Below are positions 24,101 through 34,155 of a DNA stretch of 64,000 nt, in pieces. Source of the DNA: Lingula anatina (taxonomy: Eukaryota; Brachiopoda; Lingulata; Lingulida; Lingulidae); NCBI RefSeq assembly GCF_001039355.2, contig NW_019774158.1, positions 177,546 to 241,545 on the forward strand, written 5' to 3'. Under the pieces are notes generated by a model. The model was given only the letters and a program-made list of their open reading frames with translations. It searched no databases and was not told the origin of the DNA. The translations under genes and the position numbers were made by a program. Within the stretch, counting starts at the first letter, position 1. Every line of letters begins with the position of its first letter.

Positions 24101-27100
24101 CTCAAAAAAGTTTTTGGCAACACACATTTAATACCAATTCAAGATTAAATTTGTGATAAATAGTCCATCATTAAAATTTCTGTAGTATTTAACAAAGACA
24201 GAAAAAAAGTAAAGTAAGTAATTTGTGAGTAATCTGTGCACTCAAACCAATGCATTGCTTTACAAATTCGACAGAAAGTCCAGTTTCATAACTAAAGAAA
24301 ATTGCAATTAGGTACTGTAACTGTGGTCAATAAAGTATACCTTAGGTAGGAAAGAGCCTTTATCATTTTGTGTCATGTAATTCTTTTCACCACAGAATGA
24401 AGCACCTCCAGTCCAAGAAGTTTGGCAAGTCATCCCCGTCCACCAGCCGTGCCGAGATCACCAATGGAGACAGCACCATGTTCAATGAAAGCTCCATCTT
24501 CACCATGGACAACGATGACAGCAGTAGCGTGGCGCCATCTGGCAGGAGCAGCAAGCGGGGCAGTGATGATGAGCATGAGGACGGGGAAGATGAAAGTGGA
24601 AACGAGAGCGAGGGTCCAGAGGGAGAGGGCCATGCTGATGCAGAGGCTGAACATGAGGTATGGAACTTGATCTGACGAAACCACGTGCCACAGTGTCAAT
24701 TCTTTTTAGTACATAAAGCATAAGTTTTGTTTTGGCCAATAAACTGAATGTTTTCCCTACCATTTATGTCATGCTGAAGTATGTGGTATCATGTTTTCCT
24801 TGTCTTTAGCCCAAATGAGTTTTTTGACTGATAGGTATAAAAGAAATAAATTACAAGGAAAGAAGAAAATATTAGATGCTTTTGTGGCTTCTCTAAGTTC
24901 AAGTTTTGTCATAATATCATACTATTTACATGCAGGAGGAAGAACAGGTATCACAAGAGGAATTGGAGAAGAAAATTGAGAAACTGACAAAGGTTTGGAA
25001 ATAATACAGTGGTTATATGACAGAAATCTTCTTTAATTTTTTAATGTTAAAAAAAAAAAGAAAATAAAATGCATAGATAGTGGAAAGTTATTCACTTCCA
25101 ACTGTCTGTCTGATTCTAAAGGATGTTTAACAATTTTCCATTTCTGGCACTTTCTTAATTATTTTCAGACATCAAGGTTAACAATGTATCATAGCGCTGT
25201 GCCATTTTTGTATTCTTGTTATTATCTTTTTTATGTTCAAGCCTAGCAGTAATTTCTCTCTAAGCATATTCCCATTATTATTATTAATATGTTTCCTTGG
25301 TGATATTTTAGCAACAAGGTCAGTACAGAAACAAGGTATTTGATGCAGCTCAAAAGTTACGTGCAATGGCGTTTGGTCAAGACCGCTACAAACGTCGCTA
25401 CTGGGTGCTGCCATACTGTGGAGGAATATTTGTGGAGGGGAAAGAATCCAGCGAACTGCCAACTGATGAGGAGAAGGATAGTTTAAAAACAGAAGACCAA
25501 AAATGTTCTTTGTCAGTGACTGAAAATTTGGAAGGGAACAAAGTAGCAGAGAATTCTGATGTCAAAAAGGAAAAGGGTTCCACTTGTAAATCACCAAAAA
25601 TCAAAACCGAAATGAGCACATTGCCAATTAATGGGGCTGTCAACATTCCTGATCAAAAAACTCAAAGTGAGGATAAATCAAGCACCAATTTGTTCCTCCA
25701 GGAGCCAAGTACTACCAAGTTCAGTGACCTAATTCAGCCAAAGTCTGAAGAAAACAGTTTGAAAGTGGCCACAGGGAGTATGGACAGTAAAGGGAACAGC
25801 AGCATGACCTCTCCGACCTCCACCCCTGCAAAGCCTGGTTTCATGAGCATTGACAGTATACTGAAGAAAGACTTTGTTAGCTCACCGAGCCTTCTTAGTT
25901 CATCTTGTCTCACTACAACTCTGAGTTCCACTGTAAACAGCACAATTGATATGGTGATGAAGAACCACAGTGTGGAGCCCATCAACCAATCCTGGTTCAG
26001 CATCATTCCCAGAGTTCCCTGCGATGACAGCTCAATTGTACACAGCCCAGGTACTCCTAAAACAAAGACTAGTCTGGAGACCTCGCATTCCTCATCATTT
26101 GGAAGTCATAGTGCATTCAGTCCATTCCAAAAATTGAACTCCACTCCAACTTTTGCTGGCTTCCAAATGGGCCAGATTGGCAACCAGCAGGGCTATGCAT
26201 ACCCTGGTTTACCAGTGTTTGGATCTAGTCCAATACCTCACTCAGGACCAAACTCTAAGCCGGATACTCAGGGTACGTCACATGGTGCAATAGAGACAGT
26301 GGCAGGGCTGAAAGAGGTTCCAGCAGAAGCTTTAAAGCAACACTCAGAGCCTAAACCTATACCTAAAGGTAAGTCTCTCTCTCATGCTCTCTCTCTCTCT
26401 CTCTCTCATGCTTGTAAAAAAACTGATAGATAGAAAGCAAAACCTGACAGATAGCAAACATTTGTAGTTTGAAATGTATGCAGGTTCCATAGAAAAACAC
26501 TCCCATTATTAAATGACCTCTTTGTTTAGAGTACCTGACTTACACTTGTGAATCCATGTTTTTTTTTCCACTGTAGAACTTGAGCGTGGTTGGTGGAGGA
26601 TCACAGACCCCAATCAGCTGAAGCAGGTGATGAGATGTCTGCATATGAGAGGGATAAGGGAGAGAGCCCTGCAGAAGACAGTACAGAAATACAACGACTA
26701 TGCATGTACAGCTTGCAGCAAAGGAAGCAAAGAAGGTAAACTGAGTAGTATTCACTTATATCCTAGGTCAAGGTCAAATTGTAATAACCAGTTGATATTT
26801 TCAGATCATGCTTTTTAAAGTTCTTTCGAAAGAAAATAATAAAAGAAAAATAAAAGAAAAAAATAATAATAAAATAAAAAGAAAAGAAAAAATTACACAC
26901 ATGCATGAATGGCATGTGACATAAAATAGACCCCCCCCCTTAAAAATAGATAAATAGAAGAAAAAAAAAACCTTGCCAAGCTGAAATGTTCTTCTGTCTC
27001 TCTTTACTTCAGCCACAGAGTTGGAGATCACAGACCAGGACAAGAAGATCTCTCAGACAGAGGCAGGTGCTCCTGACCCTGACCCCCGCGACCTCTGGCT

Positions 27101-29276
27101 GCCGGAGACTGCCCTGGACCTGGAGATCTCCGTCCTGGAGGATGTGGAGAGTTTGGAGGAGAGGATATTTAATGCCAGTTTACAAGTTAAGGTAGGTACA
27201 CAGTGATTGACCTGGTAGAGGGTCTGGAAGAGAGGATATGAAATGATTACAACCAAATTAAAGGGATAATAACTCTTCGTATGAGATATATATTTCAAAA
27301 TAAAAACAATGTGAATAACTCATAGAAATATAATATATTCTGTTTTACCACAAAAACGGCAGTTATAACTATTATTCTGATATCTGAGCTTGTCTTTAGA
27401 CCACATGACCTCCATTGATAGCTATACTCTGTTAAAATCTCTCAAGAGATTTTAACAAAAAACCAAACTTTTAAGAAAAAAACCAGGGACTAACTTTGAA
27501 TGTAAAAATGGATTCATTAACCATTGGTAAGTACGGGAAAATTGTTGTTTACTCCAGGAAAATTCATTTTTTGGCCGAAACGAAGAGTTATTATCCCTTT
27601 AATTTTGCATCCAACTTGTGAAAAATTTGGATTTTTCAAAGCTCTTCGACAAACCAGACTAGTGCAACTTTTAGTGGATGTTTTATATTTTTTTCCATTA
27701 TTTGTGGATTTAAGCTGCAGACTAGTTAATTTCTATTTAAACTGATAGTTTTTTAGGTCTTCCAGCATGAGTGTCCAATGGACAGAAAAGTTATAGGTAT
27801 AGACTATAAGTATATAAAACACTATACTGTACAGTAGTGTATCCTATTAGTGATGTGTCCTCATGGTTCCAGGGATGGAAGCTGCCTCCCAAAGCCACAG
27901 AAGAGGAAGAGGTGAAGCTGGTCTCCAGGACAACCATCATTAAGAAGGATGATGAGTTCTATCCATTGGAGCTGGCCAAAGAGAGACTGGTGAATTTAGA
28001 GAACAACATTGAGAGAAGATATCTGAAGCCTCCCTTTATCAAGTCGTGAGTATTACACAAAACATGAGTCCTGGGGAAGTTTTTCAGTGAGCAAGTTTTT
28101 TTTTTTTTGGCATTTGAAGCATCCTGAACTAGGTAAAAGGCTGAAATTGTTGTAAAATTTAAAATTGAGTCAAAACAGCTTGATAAGCAAAATTGTTATA
28201 TTCCTTTTATTTTTTTAAGTTACAGTTTAATCAAATGTGAGGTTATACAATTTAGTTGCACTTACCAGCATTACAATGCATTACAGCTTAGCTACCAAAT
28301 TCAAAGATTGGCTGTGAATTGTTCATGTATGCCTTTTATAAATTAAATGTTATTTTTTCTGCAATTGGAAGATGATTTGGACAAATTAAAGTGCAGTTTA
28401 ATATGCAACATGGATGCCAGATTCCTAACATGATATTCTGGTGTAGATTGATGATATCACAACGACAGTTGGAGTAAGTAGATGATAGTCAAAATGGGAT
28501 GATATTCTCTGTCAATAAAGCCTGTCTGGTTAACACTTTTCTACTTGACCTTCAGGCCAGAGCTGGACATGACCAAGCTGACCAAGCCAGGGAACGAGAG
28601 TCCGTCCTCTTCAGACGACAGTGACACAGATGACACCACACCAGCTCTATTGCTATGGCGACGGGCTGTCACCTCGGCAACGAATCCATCCCAGCTGATG
28701 ATGTGTGTACTACAGCTGAACAAGGCCATAGCCTGGGAGAAAAGCATAATGAAAGTGGTATGTGACCTTCACTGAGATGAAATCCATCTTTATATGTGTT
28801 GCAACCTTTGCCAAATAGAAATCTGCTCTGATGTTGGGTTTACAAATAAAGTCAAAAGTTCTGATTCTGTTAAATGTATAGAAATGTACAGAAAGATAAT
28901 GATTTTACACCTCAATTTCATCACATCGGTAAATTTAAGCTGATCTTGGTGTGGACATTTCTTTCTGCCTGCATATTTCAGCCTTTTTAGACCAAGAAAG
29001 TAGTTTTTGAGATTTGTGGTTCTCTGGTGTGAAAAATAAATTTTTTATTTGAATTTGTTGACTATACTTCTGTTTTTATCATCCAGATTTTAGACTTTGT
29101 ATTATTTTCCTTCATTTTTTCAAGTTGAAAACCAAATTTAAGATTATGTGACATTAAATTTTATAATTTCATTTCAGTCCTGCCAGATCTGCCATCTTGA
29201 TGATAATGAGGCAGAGTTATTGCTATGTGACAGCTGTGACAAGGGGTTCCACACCTACTGCTTCAAGGTATAATAT

Positions 29277-29327
<51 letters not shown>

Positions 29328-31485
29328 ACACTGTCCTTGGGATAGCAATTTACACTTGGTGCCTCTCTTCACCAGATTATAATCAAAATGTTGATGATAT
29401 TGATATAGTTATCAATATTGATATGGAGGCATTATGACTACTTCCCTGGCACTTGATGTTCCTCTTAAAAGGAAAAAGAAACTCCATGATTCAGGGATCA
29501 GTTAATGTACAGGTGGTCAGTTTTAACTTAGTAGGCTTTCTAAGTTAAAAAAGAGAGAAGAAACTGATGGTAACATGATCAATCTGTGATATATATTTTT
29601 AACATTTCAGCCTAAGATGGAGAATATTCCAGACGGAGACTGGTATTGTTACGAGTGTATCTCCAAGGCGTCAGGTCATCCACACTGTCTGGTGTGTGGG
29701 AGAAAGAACGGCAAGATGGCGGAATGTGACAAGTGCGATAAGGCGTACCACATTGATTGCTTAAATCCTCCGTTACCCAGGTGAGAGGGGATTCATTTAT
29801 TTATTTTTATAATAAGTTATTTATTTATTTTATCTCCAAACAGCTTTGGTAATGACAGCAATGTTTCTGGACCAGTAAAAAAGGAAATGTTACTGTGTAC
29901 TCCTAAACATGCATTTCCTAGTGTTTTGGCACATTTTTTCCCCAATTTTCAGCAATTCATCTACTTGTCATTCAAAATTTTCTGCTTTTAAACTTCACAT
30001 CAATTTTTTGTTTTAATCTCAGACTGCCAAGAAAGTACACCTGTATTTCCTGTCTAATGAACAAAACCAAATGTAAAGGGAAAAGGGGACGGAAGAGTAA
30101 GCAAGAGAAGGAACTAGAAATATTGACGGAAGCAGCTAAGGCAGCCGGGGAGAAGAGAAGTAAGGAAGAAAATGCCATGGATCTCACACCTTGTGGGTAA
30201 GTGATTCAGGAGTCAAATAGACAGCGGGATTTCTTTAAATAACATCCTTGGCAAAATATTTGTAATCCAAGTTCGTACTTACAACACTGTGTCGTGTCCC
30301 ACATAGATATCTTATGACTGCATGGTCTCAATTTTTCTGAAAATTATCAAATGCTTCTAGAGACTGTGATCTCATTCAAGAATAAGTTAATCAACTTAAT
30401 TGCATATTTTTCTGTGTGTGAAATAAAGTAAAATAAAGAATGGTTTTGGAAGCGCACATGGAAATCCATTATATACACCTACCATTTAAGTGTTGATCTC
30501 CTAGTGCAACAATGGCTAGTTAAAATATAGAAAAAAACAAGCAAATATTTGCTAAATACACACTGTAATATGACTAAATGTCATTGTATTGTCTCCTAGT
30601 ATTATGTTGGAGGAGTTAGAGGACCATGAGGATGGCTGGCCCTTCCTAAAGCCAGTGAACACCCGGCAGTTCCCTCAGTACAGGAAGGTGATCAAGCAGC
30701 CTATGGACTTTGCCACCATGAGAGCCAAACTAGAGGACAACGAGTGAGTAATATTATAAAGAAAAAAAATGAGGAATGGTGCTGAGCAAAGGGTACTGAG
30801 AATTGTTGCTGACTAGTGTCATGTCATGAAAGACCCAAAAGGTTGTAAACTTTTTGTTTGAGTCTTGAAGCAAACTATGATAATCATTGTCTGGATAAGG
30901 GCTTTACCATCATGAAAGTCAAGCTTTAGGACAGTGAGTGAATTATAATATAAGGCTACCTTTCCCAGGAGAACATAAGGGGGAATTTGGGGTCTTTTTC
31001 ACATATTTAAACAACTTAAGTAGTATATAGGCCCTTGCAAAGGCTACTAAGAATTTTGGCTAAATTGCATTTCATGAATCGTCAAAAATACTGCAAGACT
31101 TGTTATTTAGTTGTATTTTTTAAAATCCTAGGGCAATATTAATCACCATGTCTATATATATTAACCTACTGTTACTGTCAGTAGCCCATTGAGATATACT
31201 TATTTAACTACATGTCCCCAGGAGTTTTACATTTTACAAATTTATTTTAATAGTATGATAAGCTTCAAGACCATGTAATACTATGTCTTTTCTTTCAAAC
31301 TCAGAAGAACTGTATTGTATCATTTCAGTTACAAGACTCGCCAGGAGTTTGCCTCGGATGTTAGGATCATCTTTGACAATTGTCGGACATTCAACGAGGA
31401 CGACTCGGACGTTGGTCAAGCTGGACATAACATGAGGAAGTACTTTGAAGTGAGGTGGAAGGAGCTGTGTAAGATACACTCCTAG
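6258..31485 (+). CDS. BAZ2B: BAZ2A/BAZ2B-like chromatin remodelling protein (whole gene)
   Basis: Thirty-three coding exons with agreeing phases sum to 6414 nt (2137 codons plus stop). The product matches vertebrate BAZ2 proteins throughout: MBD/TAM (about 709-785), long basic coiled coil (785-1015), DDT (about 1020-1090), WHIM1 (1136-1197), WHIM2 (about 1310-1346), WHIM3/WSD (1656-1708), two PHD fingers (1893-1993) and bromodomain (2038-2125). Family knowledge: BAZ2 proteins pair with SNF2H/ISWI ATPase and read histone H3 through the PHD and bromodomain in the nucleus. A pre-duplication homologue of vertebrate BAZ2A and BAZ2B is likely, so the symbol is by closest resemblance only. The ATG at 6258 is 2 nt after a splice acceptor; the true N-terminus could lie in an upstream exon. 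The odd features are the second PHD finger and two optional 42-nt exons. Exon coordinates are given in the entries that follow. Confidence 0.9.
7494..8414 (+). CDS. BAZ2B: BAZ2-like exon 3: disordered region with AT-hook-like motifs
   Basis: A 921-nt exon (acceptor CTTTCAG, donor GTG|GTAAGG, phase 0 at both ends), residues 168-474. It starts KRHDSEEDTSHKKL, continues Ser/Thr/Pro-rich, and ends with two AT-hook-like cores, KPRGRGRKSSS and PKGRGRGKYTK, expected to bind the minor groove of AT-rich DNA. The upstream intronic in-frame extension to 7350 is not coding because a good acceptor lies at 7492-7493. Confidence 0.8.
8649..10821 (+). CDS. BAZ2B: BAZ2-like exons 4-8: Gln-rich coiled coil and acidic linker
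   Basis: Exons 8649-8777, 9046-9291, 9728-9881, 10258-10371 and 10758-10821. The first two encode a Lys/Gln/Leu helix (residues 475-599) with long CAG/CAA runs, predicted coiled coil, ending in a KKKRQRKTKEQK basic cluster. The next encode a Ser/Asp-rich acidic segment, and the last leads into the MBD with KRHKVTDERALF. The phase pattern is 0,0,1,1,2. The donor after 9291 (GTTAGG) is the weakest in the gene. Confidence 0.8.
11069..11675 (+). CDS. BAZ2B: BAZ2-like exons 9-10: MBD/TAM domain
   Basis: Exons 11069-11180 and 11568-11675. With the last residues of the preceding exon they encode GWKRHTHVRTLGPRGILGE, IYLAPCGKRLKTYPDI and FSTKFNIGVFYR, matching the methyl-CpG-binding-like TAM domain of BAZ2/TIP5. 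In this family the domain is reported to bind nucleic acid without strict CpG-methyl preference; that is family knowledge, not seen here. Confidence 0.88.
11988..20713 (+). CDS. BAZ2B: BAZ2-like exons 11-17: long basic coiled coil
   Basis: Exons 11988-12156, 12556-12648, 12947-13062, 14275-14340, 15060-15104, 20233-20361 and 20636-20713 encode residues 784-1015, an uninterrupted Lys/Arg/Glu/Gln-rich helix. Joining 15104 directly to 20233 gives LKRQQAVLLKEQ followed by ERERRRQHMMLVKALENR, which matches vertebrate BAZ2 without a gap. The 5.1-kb intron 15105-20232 contains two additional 42-nt exons, listed separately. Introns here also contain a 145-bp tandem duplication and several microsatellites. 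Confidence 0.85.
14197..14221 (+). repeat. (CA)n microsatellite
   Basis: An uninterrupted CA dinucleotide run, about 54 bp upstream of the acceptor of the exon at 14275. Confidence 0.9.
14707..14996 (+). repeat. 145-bp tandem duplication, two copies
   Basis: ACCCTTTGTGAATAAAGC starts at 14707 and again at 14852; each copy runs to CCATTGTCCAG and the copies are nearly identical. It lies in the intron between the coiled-coil exons 14275-14340 and 15060-15104. No coding potential was recognised. Confidence 0.9.
16213..16263 (+). repeat. (TTTA)n microsatellite
   Basis: A tetranucleotide run of about 12 units of TTTA in the large coiled-coil intron. Confidence 0.9.
17222..17263 (+). CDS. BAZ2B: BAZ2-like optional 42-nt cassette exon A
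   Basis: A phase-0 exon of 14 codons, ERERQQHMMFVLNL, preceded by a long T-rich tract and CCCTTAG and followed by donor TTG|GTAGGT. It resembles the first codons of the constitutive exon at 20233 (ERERRRQHMMLVKAL) and cassette B at 18916. Because vertebrate BAZ2 aligns without it, it is probably included optionally. Fourteen residues equal two heptads, so inclusion would lengthen the coiled coil without shifting register. Transcript evidence is needed to exclude a relic. Confidence 0.6.
17415..17445. repeat. perfect 15-bp inverted repeat (hairpin)
   Basis: CTAGGATCCAAAATA is followed after one base by its exact reverse complement; flanking CTCTAGA and CTCTAGAG extend the pairing with one bulge. 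It lies between cassette exons A and B. It may be a transposon remnant or a foldback that affects splicing. Confidence 0.85.
18152..18180 (+). repeat. (GA)n-rich tract
   Basis: A purine run of GAGA units in the intron between the two cassette exons. It carries no other signal. Confidence 0.8.
18916..18957 (+). CDS. BAZ2B: BAZ2-like optional 42-nt cassette exon B
   Basis: A phase-0 exon of 14 codons, EVERQLYANMVLTL, with a strong acceptor (CCCCCTTTGCTGCTCAG) and donor TTG|GTATGT. It shares 8 of 14 residues with cassette A (E-ER-Q and VL-L positions) and the same length and phase, indicating exon duplication. It is absent from the gapless match to vertebrate BAZ2, so I treat it as a cassette or an alternative to A. 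Confidence 0.6.
21121..22234 (+). CDS. BAZ2B: BAZ2-like exons 18-20: DDT domain
   Basis: Exons 21121-21232, 21612-21751 and 22127-22234 encode residues 1016-1135. RIPGVKLPGPAFADCLMVVE and FLHNFGNALGL are the hallmark start of the DDT domain, followed by helices that end in NENNISEVLRIFLVARNG. In ISWI partner subunits this three-helix domain contributes to docking on the remodeller ATPase. Confidence 0.9.
22355..22974. mobile_element. 604-bp non-autonomous DNA transposon with RecQ-type helicase fragment
   Basis: The element is 22363-22966. Its ends, 22363-22439 and 22890-22966, are perfect 77-bp inverted repeats starting CACCCTGAGCTTCAGAG. It is flanked by an identical 8-bp duplication TTAATAGT at 22355-22362 and 22967-22974, so the insertion is recent. 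Inside, plus-strand 22626-22799 reads LKPEQFDAL, then VLPTGYGKSLIFSLI (motif 0-like and Walker A of RecQ helicases) and soon stops. It occupies most of the intron between the DDT and WHIM1 exons. An 8-bp target duplication fits hAT-like, P-like or Merlin-like groups; the superfamily cannot be fixed without a transposase. Confidence 0.92.
23153..24992 (+). CDS. BAZ2B: BAZ2-like exons 21-24: WHIM1 and acidic linker
   Basis: Exons 23153-23262, 23748-23822, 24396-24657 and 24936-24992 encode residues 1136-1303. KFRPYQAFNSTQKASLLGAL and NLRRDKWVVEGKIRK form WHIM1, implicated in ISWI complexes in measuring linker DNA. The third exon is a Ser/Asp/Glu-rich acidic linker, and the fourth starts a short helix (QEELEKKIEKLTK) that leads into WHIM2. 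Confidence 0.88.
25312..26368 (+). CDS. BAZ2B: BAZ2-like exon 25: WHIM2 and Ser-rich spacer
   Basis: A 1057-nt exon (acceptor ATTTTAG, donor AAAG|GTAAGT, phase 0 to 1), residues 1304-1655. FGQDRYKRRYWVLPYCGGIF is the conserved WHIM2 signature. The rest is a low-complexity Ser/Thr/Lys spacer that includes SWFSIIPRVPCDD, a short block also recognisable in vertebrate BAZ2 (WFSLLPRTPCDD). Confidence 0.9.
26577..28757 (+). CDS. BAZ2B: BAZ2-like exons 26-29: WHIM3/WSD and linker to PHD
   Basis: Exons 26577-26735, 27013-27191, 27873-28045 and 28556-28757, residues 1656-1893. GWWRITDPNQLKQVMRCLHM and RGIRERALQKTVQKY form WHIM3/WSD. Later exons carry VEERIFNASLQVKGW-like and NLENNIERRY blocks and end with LQLNKAIAWEKSIMKV, all collinear with vertebrate BAZ2. 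Confidence 0.88.
27258..27602. mobile_element. TTAA-flanked MITE
   Basis: Inverted repeats of 26 bp at 27255-27280 and 27580-27605 contain AGGGATAATAACTCTTCG. Taking TTAA (27258-27261 and 27599-27602) as target duplication leaves a 337-bp element. An internal perfect hairpin GTTAAAATCTCT / AGAGATTTTAAC lies at 27431-27456. TTAA targets are typical of piggyBac and Kolobok groups; no transposase is present. Confidence 0.75.
29178..30196 (+). CDS. BAZ2B: BAZ2-like exons 30-32: tandem PHD fingers
   Basis: Exons 29178-29267, 29611-29780 and 30023-30196, residues 1894-2037. PHD1 has CQIC, LLLCDSCDKGFHTYC and WYCYEC, the canonical C4HC3 finger found in vertebrate BAZ2. Directly after it comes a second complete C4HC3 set, HCLVCGRKNGKMAECDKC, YHIDC and YTCISC. 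Vertebrate BAZ2A and BAZ2B are known with one PHD, so the second is notable. A basic KGKRGRKSK AT-hook-like stretch follows. Confidence 0.9.
29279..29327 (+). repeat. (GT)n microsatellite
   Basis: About 24 uninterrupted GT units starting 12 bp after the PHD1 exon donor; length variation here could affect splicing. Confidence 0.95.
30600..31485 (+). CDS. BAZ2B: BAZ2-like exons 33-34 (last two): bromodomain and stop
   Basis: Exons 30600-30743 and 31329-31485 (stop TAG at 31483-31485), residues 2038-2137; numbering counts one cassette exon. DGWPFLKPVNTRQFPQYRKV, IKQPMDFATM and IIFDNCRTFNEDDSDVG form a complete bromodomain with the conserved acetyl-lysine-contacting Asn in TFN. The protein ends KELCKIHS. 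It is expected to read acetylated histone lysines together with the PHD fingers. Confidence 0.92.
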
Positions 31486-31627
31486 CCAGGGGTCATTTAT
31501 AGCCTGAAAAATATCACGCTTATCAGTGACTTGCGGGTATTCTGGAAGATGGTCTAATTGTTTTATGGAAAGATGGATGGATGTAAGCAGGCTTAGATCT
31601 TTAATTTATTATCAATATGATTACTGG

Positions 31628-31662
<35 letters not shown>

Positions 31663-33566
31663 GCAGTCTTTGGAAGGCAGTGTTGATAGCATTGTGGGAG
31701 GCAGTTGCTAGCATAGTTAAGTCTGTCGAAGTTTGAAAGTAAAACATGCTGTGAAATAACCATATGCTTGGTTTATTATAATTATGCCCTTTTCACACCC
31801 AGTGGTACAGTTAACTGGCCCAGGTAGCTTCCTGAGGTCCTTCCATTTAACCATGCTGCAGGGGGGGGGGGGGGTCCCTCTCAAAAGTTCTGCACAAGTG
31901 GGTTTTCTGCTGTTAAGTTAATTAATTGGCATAGGGTTCAACAAAACTTTAGTTGTACCTAGACTTATCAAACTCCTTGGGGACTCTTGCTGAATGCAAT
32001 CTGATTCACAGGCCTCATGCTGGTATTGTGTATACTGTTTCAAACTTGTAGACTCTGTTTAAGTGGATAATCAGACCATTAAGTTATCAATCTCCCAAAG
32101 TGGACCAGTCCAGTGAAAGTGTACCACTTGATGTGGAAAAAGATCTTAGTCAATCCCTTTATTACATGGACCCAACCTGGGGCTCTTGCCATATGCTTTC
32201 TTGCAATGTGTTGAAAAATAAACCATGTTTCTAAATATAGGTATGATTTTGAGCCTTTAAAATTTGTGCAATATGCTTAAGTATGCGTCCGTCTTTTTCT
32301 TCCTTCTGAATGTCTGCGTTGTAAGTAGGTGAACTTTGAAACCTCTCAGTAATGGTGGACCTTGTAAAACTATAACACTGGTGTCTTATCAGAAATTCTG
32401 CTTACATTGCTTGCATTTATACATGGCAGTTTCTAGTTATTTAAGGAACAAGATGAAATTGTGAACAAGAACAAATGCTGGTGCTTAAAAGCCATTGTAT
32501 TTCACAGCAACAGTTCAGAAAATGTCCATAAGTTTCTTGAATGATGCCTTTGCATTAGTACAATTTCAAGCTTAGCCTAACACATTTTGCGGAAATGGGA
32601 CATAACTGGCTATTGTCATTTTGGCACTGACATCAACAAAGACATCTTTGATGTTCCCTGCTAGTGGCATCATACTAATATTACCATCTTTCAGTGTTGC
32701 TAAAATATTCATGCTTGTGAAAAAATGTTTATCAAAGATGCAAATTTTTTATGAAGTATGTCATTTCTTCACCTAAATTTAGAATATAGAGCTGATGCAC
32801 ATTAAGATTGAAGTCTTTTTTCTTATTTGATCTCAATTCTGAAATGTTGTCTTTAAATATTTTGGATGTACATGTAGGATAGGTTTACAGACAATTTTAG
32901 ACAGTGAAAAATTGCATGTATGCCCGGTGTAATATTTGTAGACTTTTCCACATTGAAAGTAGAAATTGTGTTGAAAAGAAAAGATTATAATCCATCATTT
33001 GGGGTCCATTTTCGATTTTACGTTAGGCACAGTTCACTTTAAGTAAATTTGTCAACTATGTTAATCAATTGGTAACTATGGTGTAAACTTCTGTAAACAG
33101 GGAGTCACTTTTCTCCAGGATTTTACTGTCTGGCTTGACAGTAACGCTTATCTCATCTTCTGATTGAAGAACTGTGCACAAAAACTGAAAAAGTAGTAAC
33201 TAAGAAAATTGATTTTTTTTTCTCTCACACAATAATGCTGTAGGTATCTCCCCGGATGTGCATGTTATTTATGAAACCAAAGGATAATTAGATGGCATTT
33301 TAAATATTAATAATAGTTGTTTTCAGAAATATTCCTAGGAGATAAAAAGGCAATGTAGAGTTAAAGAACAGTTCTATACTTACTGAAGTATTGGGTTCCT
33401 GCGAAGAAAGATGCAACGATTGTAGTTTATTATATACCTCATGCATTTCGTCTTTCAAAGAGAAACTGTATATTTATGTTTTCAAGTATTTTGTATTTAT
33501 TTATTTATTTTTTGTTTGTTTTGTTTTTTACAGTACATAATAAAGTTTAAAAAGTATAAAATAAAA
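31486..33566 (+). other. 3' UTR of the BAZ2-type gene
   Basis: About 2.1 kb without ORFs of note. It contains an (ATT)n run at about 31628-31662 and a G-run near 31861-31874. AATAAA hexamers at about 32216, 33539 and 33560 are candidate poly(A) signals, giving a short and a long 3' UTR isoform. Confidence 0.5.
33539..33565 (+). terminator. candidate distal poly(A) signals of the BAZ2-type gene
   Basis: Two AATAAA hexamers, 33539-33544 and 33560-33565, followed within about 40 bp by a GT-rich stretch (TTGTGTGTGCTTTTTTC). This is the best candidate for the distal 3' end. Confidence 0.5.
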
Positions 33567-33756
33567 CCCAAGTTGTGTGTGCTTTTTTCTCATCGGTCTG
33601 TCTGTCCGTGTCGTCGCCGTCACTGTCCGACACGAAACAAACCCCTTTGTTTGAGTTACAGTTTAAATGTTTATGAAAAACATCCTTACCAATTTACCAT
33701 GACCAAACCGCTACAAAATATTTCGGAACGCGATGTAATATTTAAATTATAATGTC

Positions 33757-34055
33757 TTTATTTACAATAATATGCTCATTTACAATATCTATTTGTTATA
33801 AAAAAAACTCTTTAATATCAACTCTTAAAATTGGATTCTTCCCCGGAATGTACAATCCTTTTTCATGAAAAAGTGTATTGCACAAGCGATAAATAGAAAT
33901 CATTATGTGATTAATGTGATATCTTTAATTACTACACACAATGTTCTTAATGGTTATCTACATCAATATATTACTATATTACACCTGGAAGCCCGTACAT
34001 TAGTATTCTTAGACATGTTTTAGATTTTGTACATAATCTCATAGTTGCATTTATT
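33757..34055 (-). terminator. candidate poly(A) signals of the mucin-like gene
   Basis: On the minus strand AATAAA occurs at 34055-34050 and 33762-33757, downstream of the stop codon at 34156. These give 3' UTRs of roughly 120 or 420 nt. A single-N gap at 34095 lies in a G-rich low-complexity tract nearby. Confidence 0.45.
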
Positions 34056-34155
34056 TTAAATGTCTTTTTCATTGATATAGTTAAAATATTAAAANGGGGT
34101 GGTGGGGATGGGGGGGGGGGGGTTTCAAGGTGGTGGTGGCCAGGTTGCTGTACAG

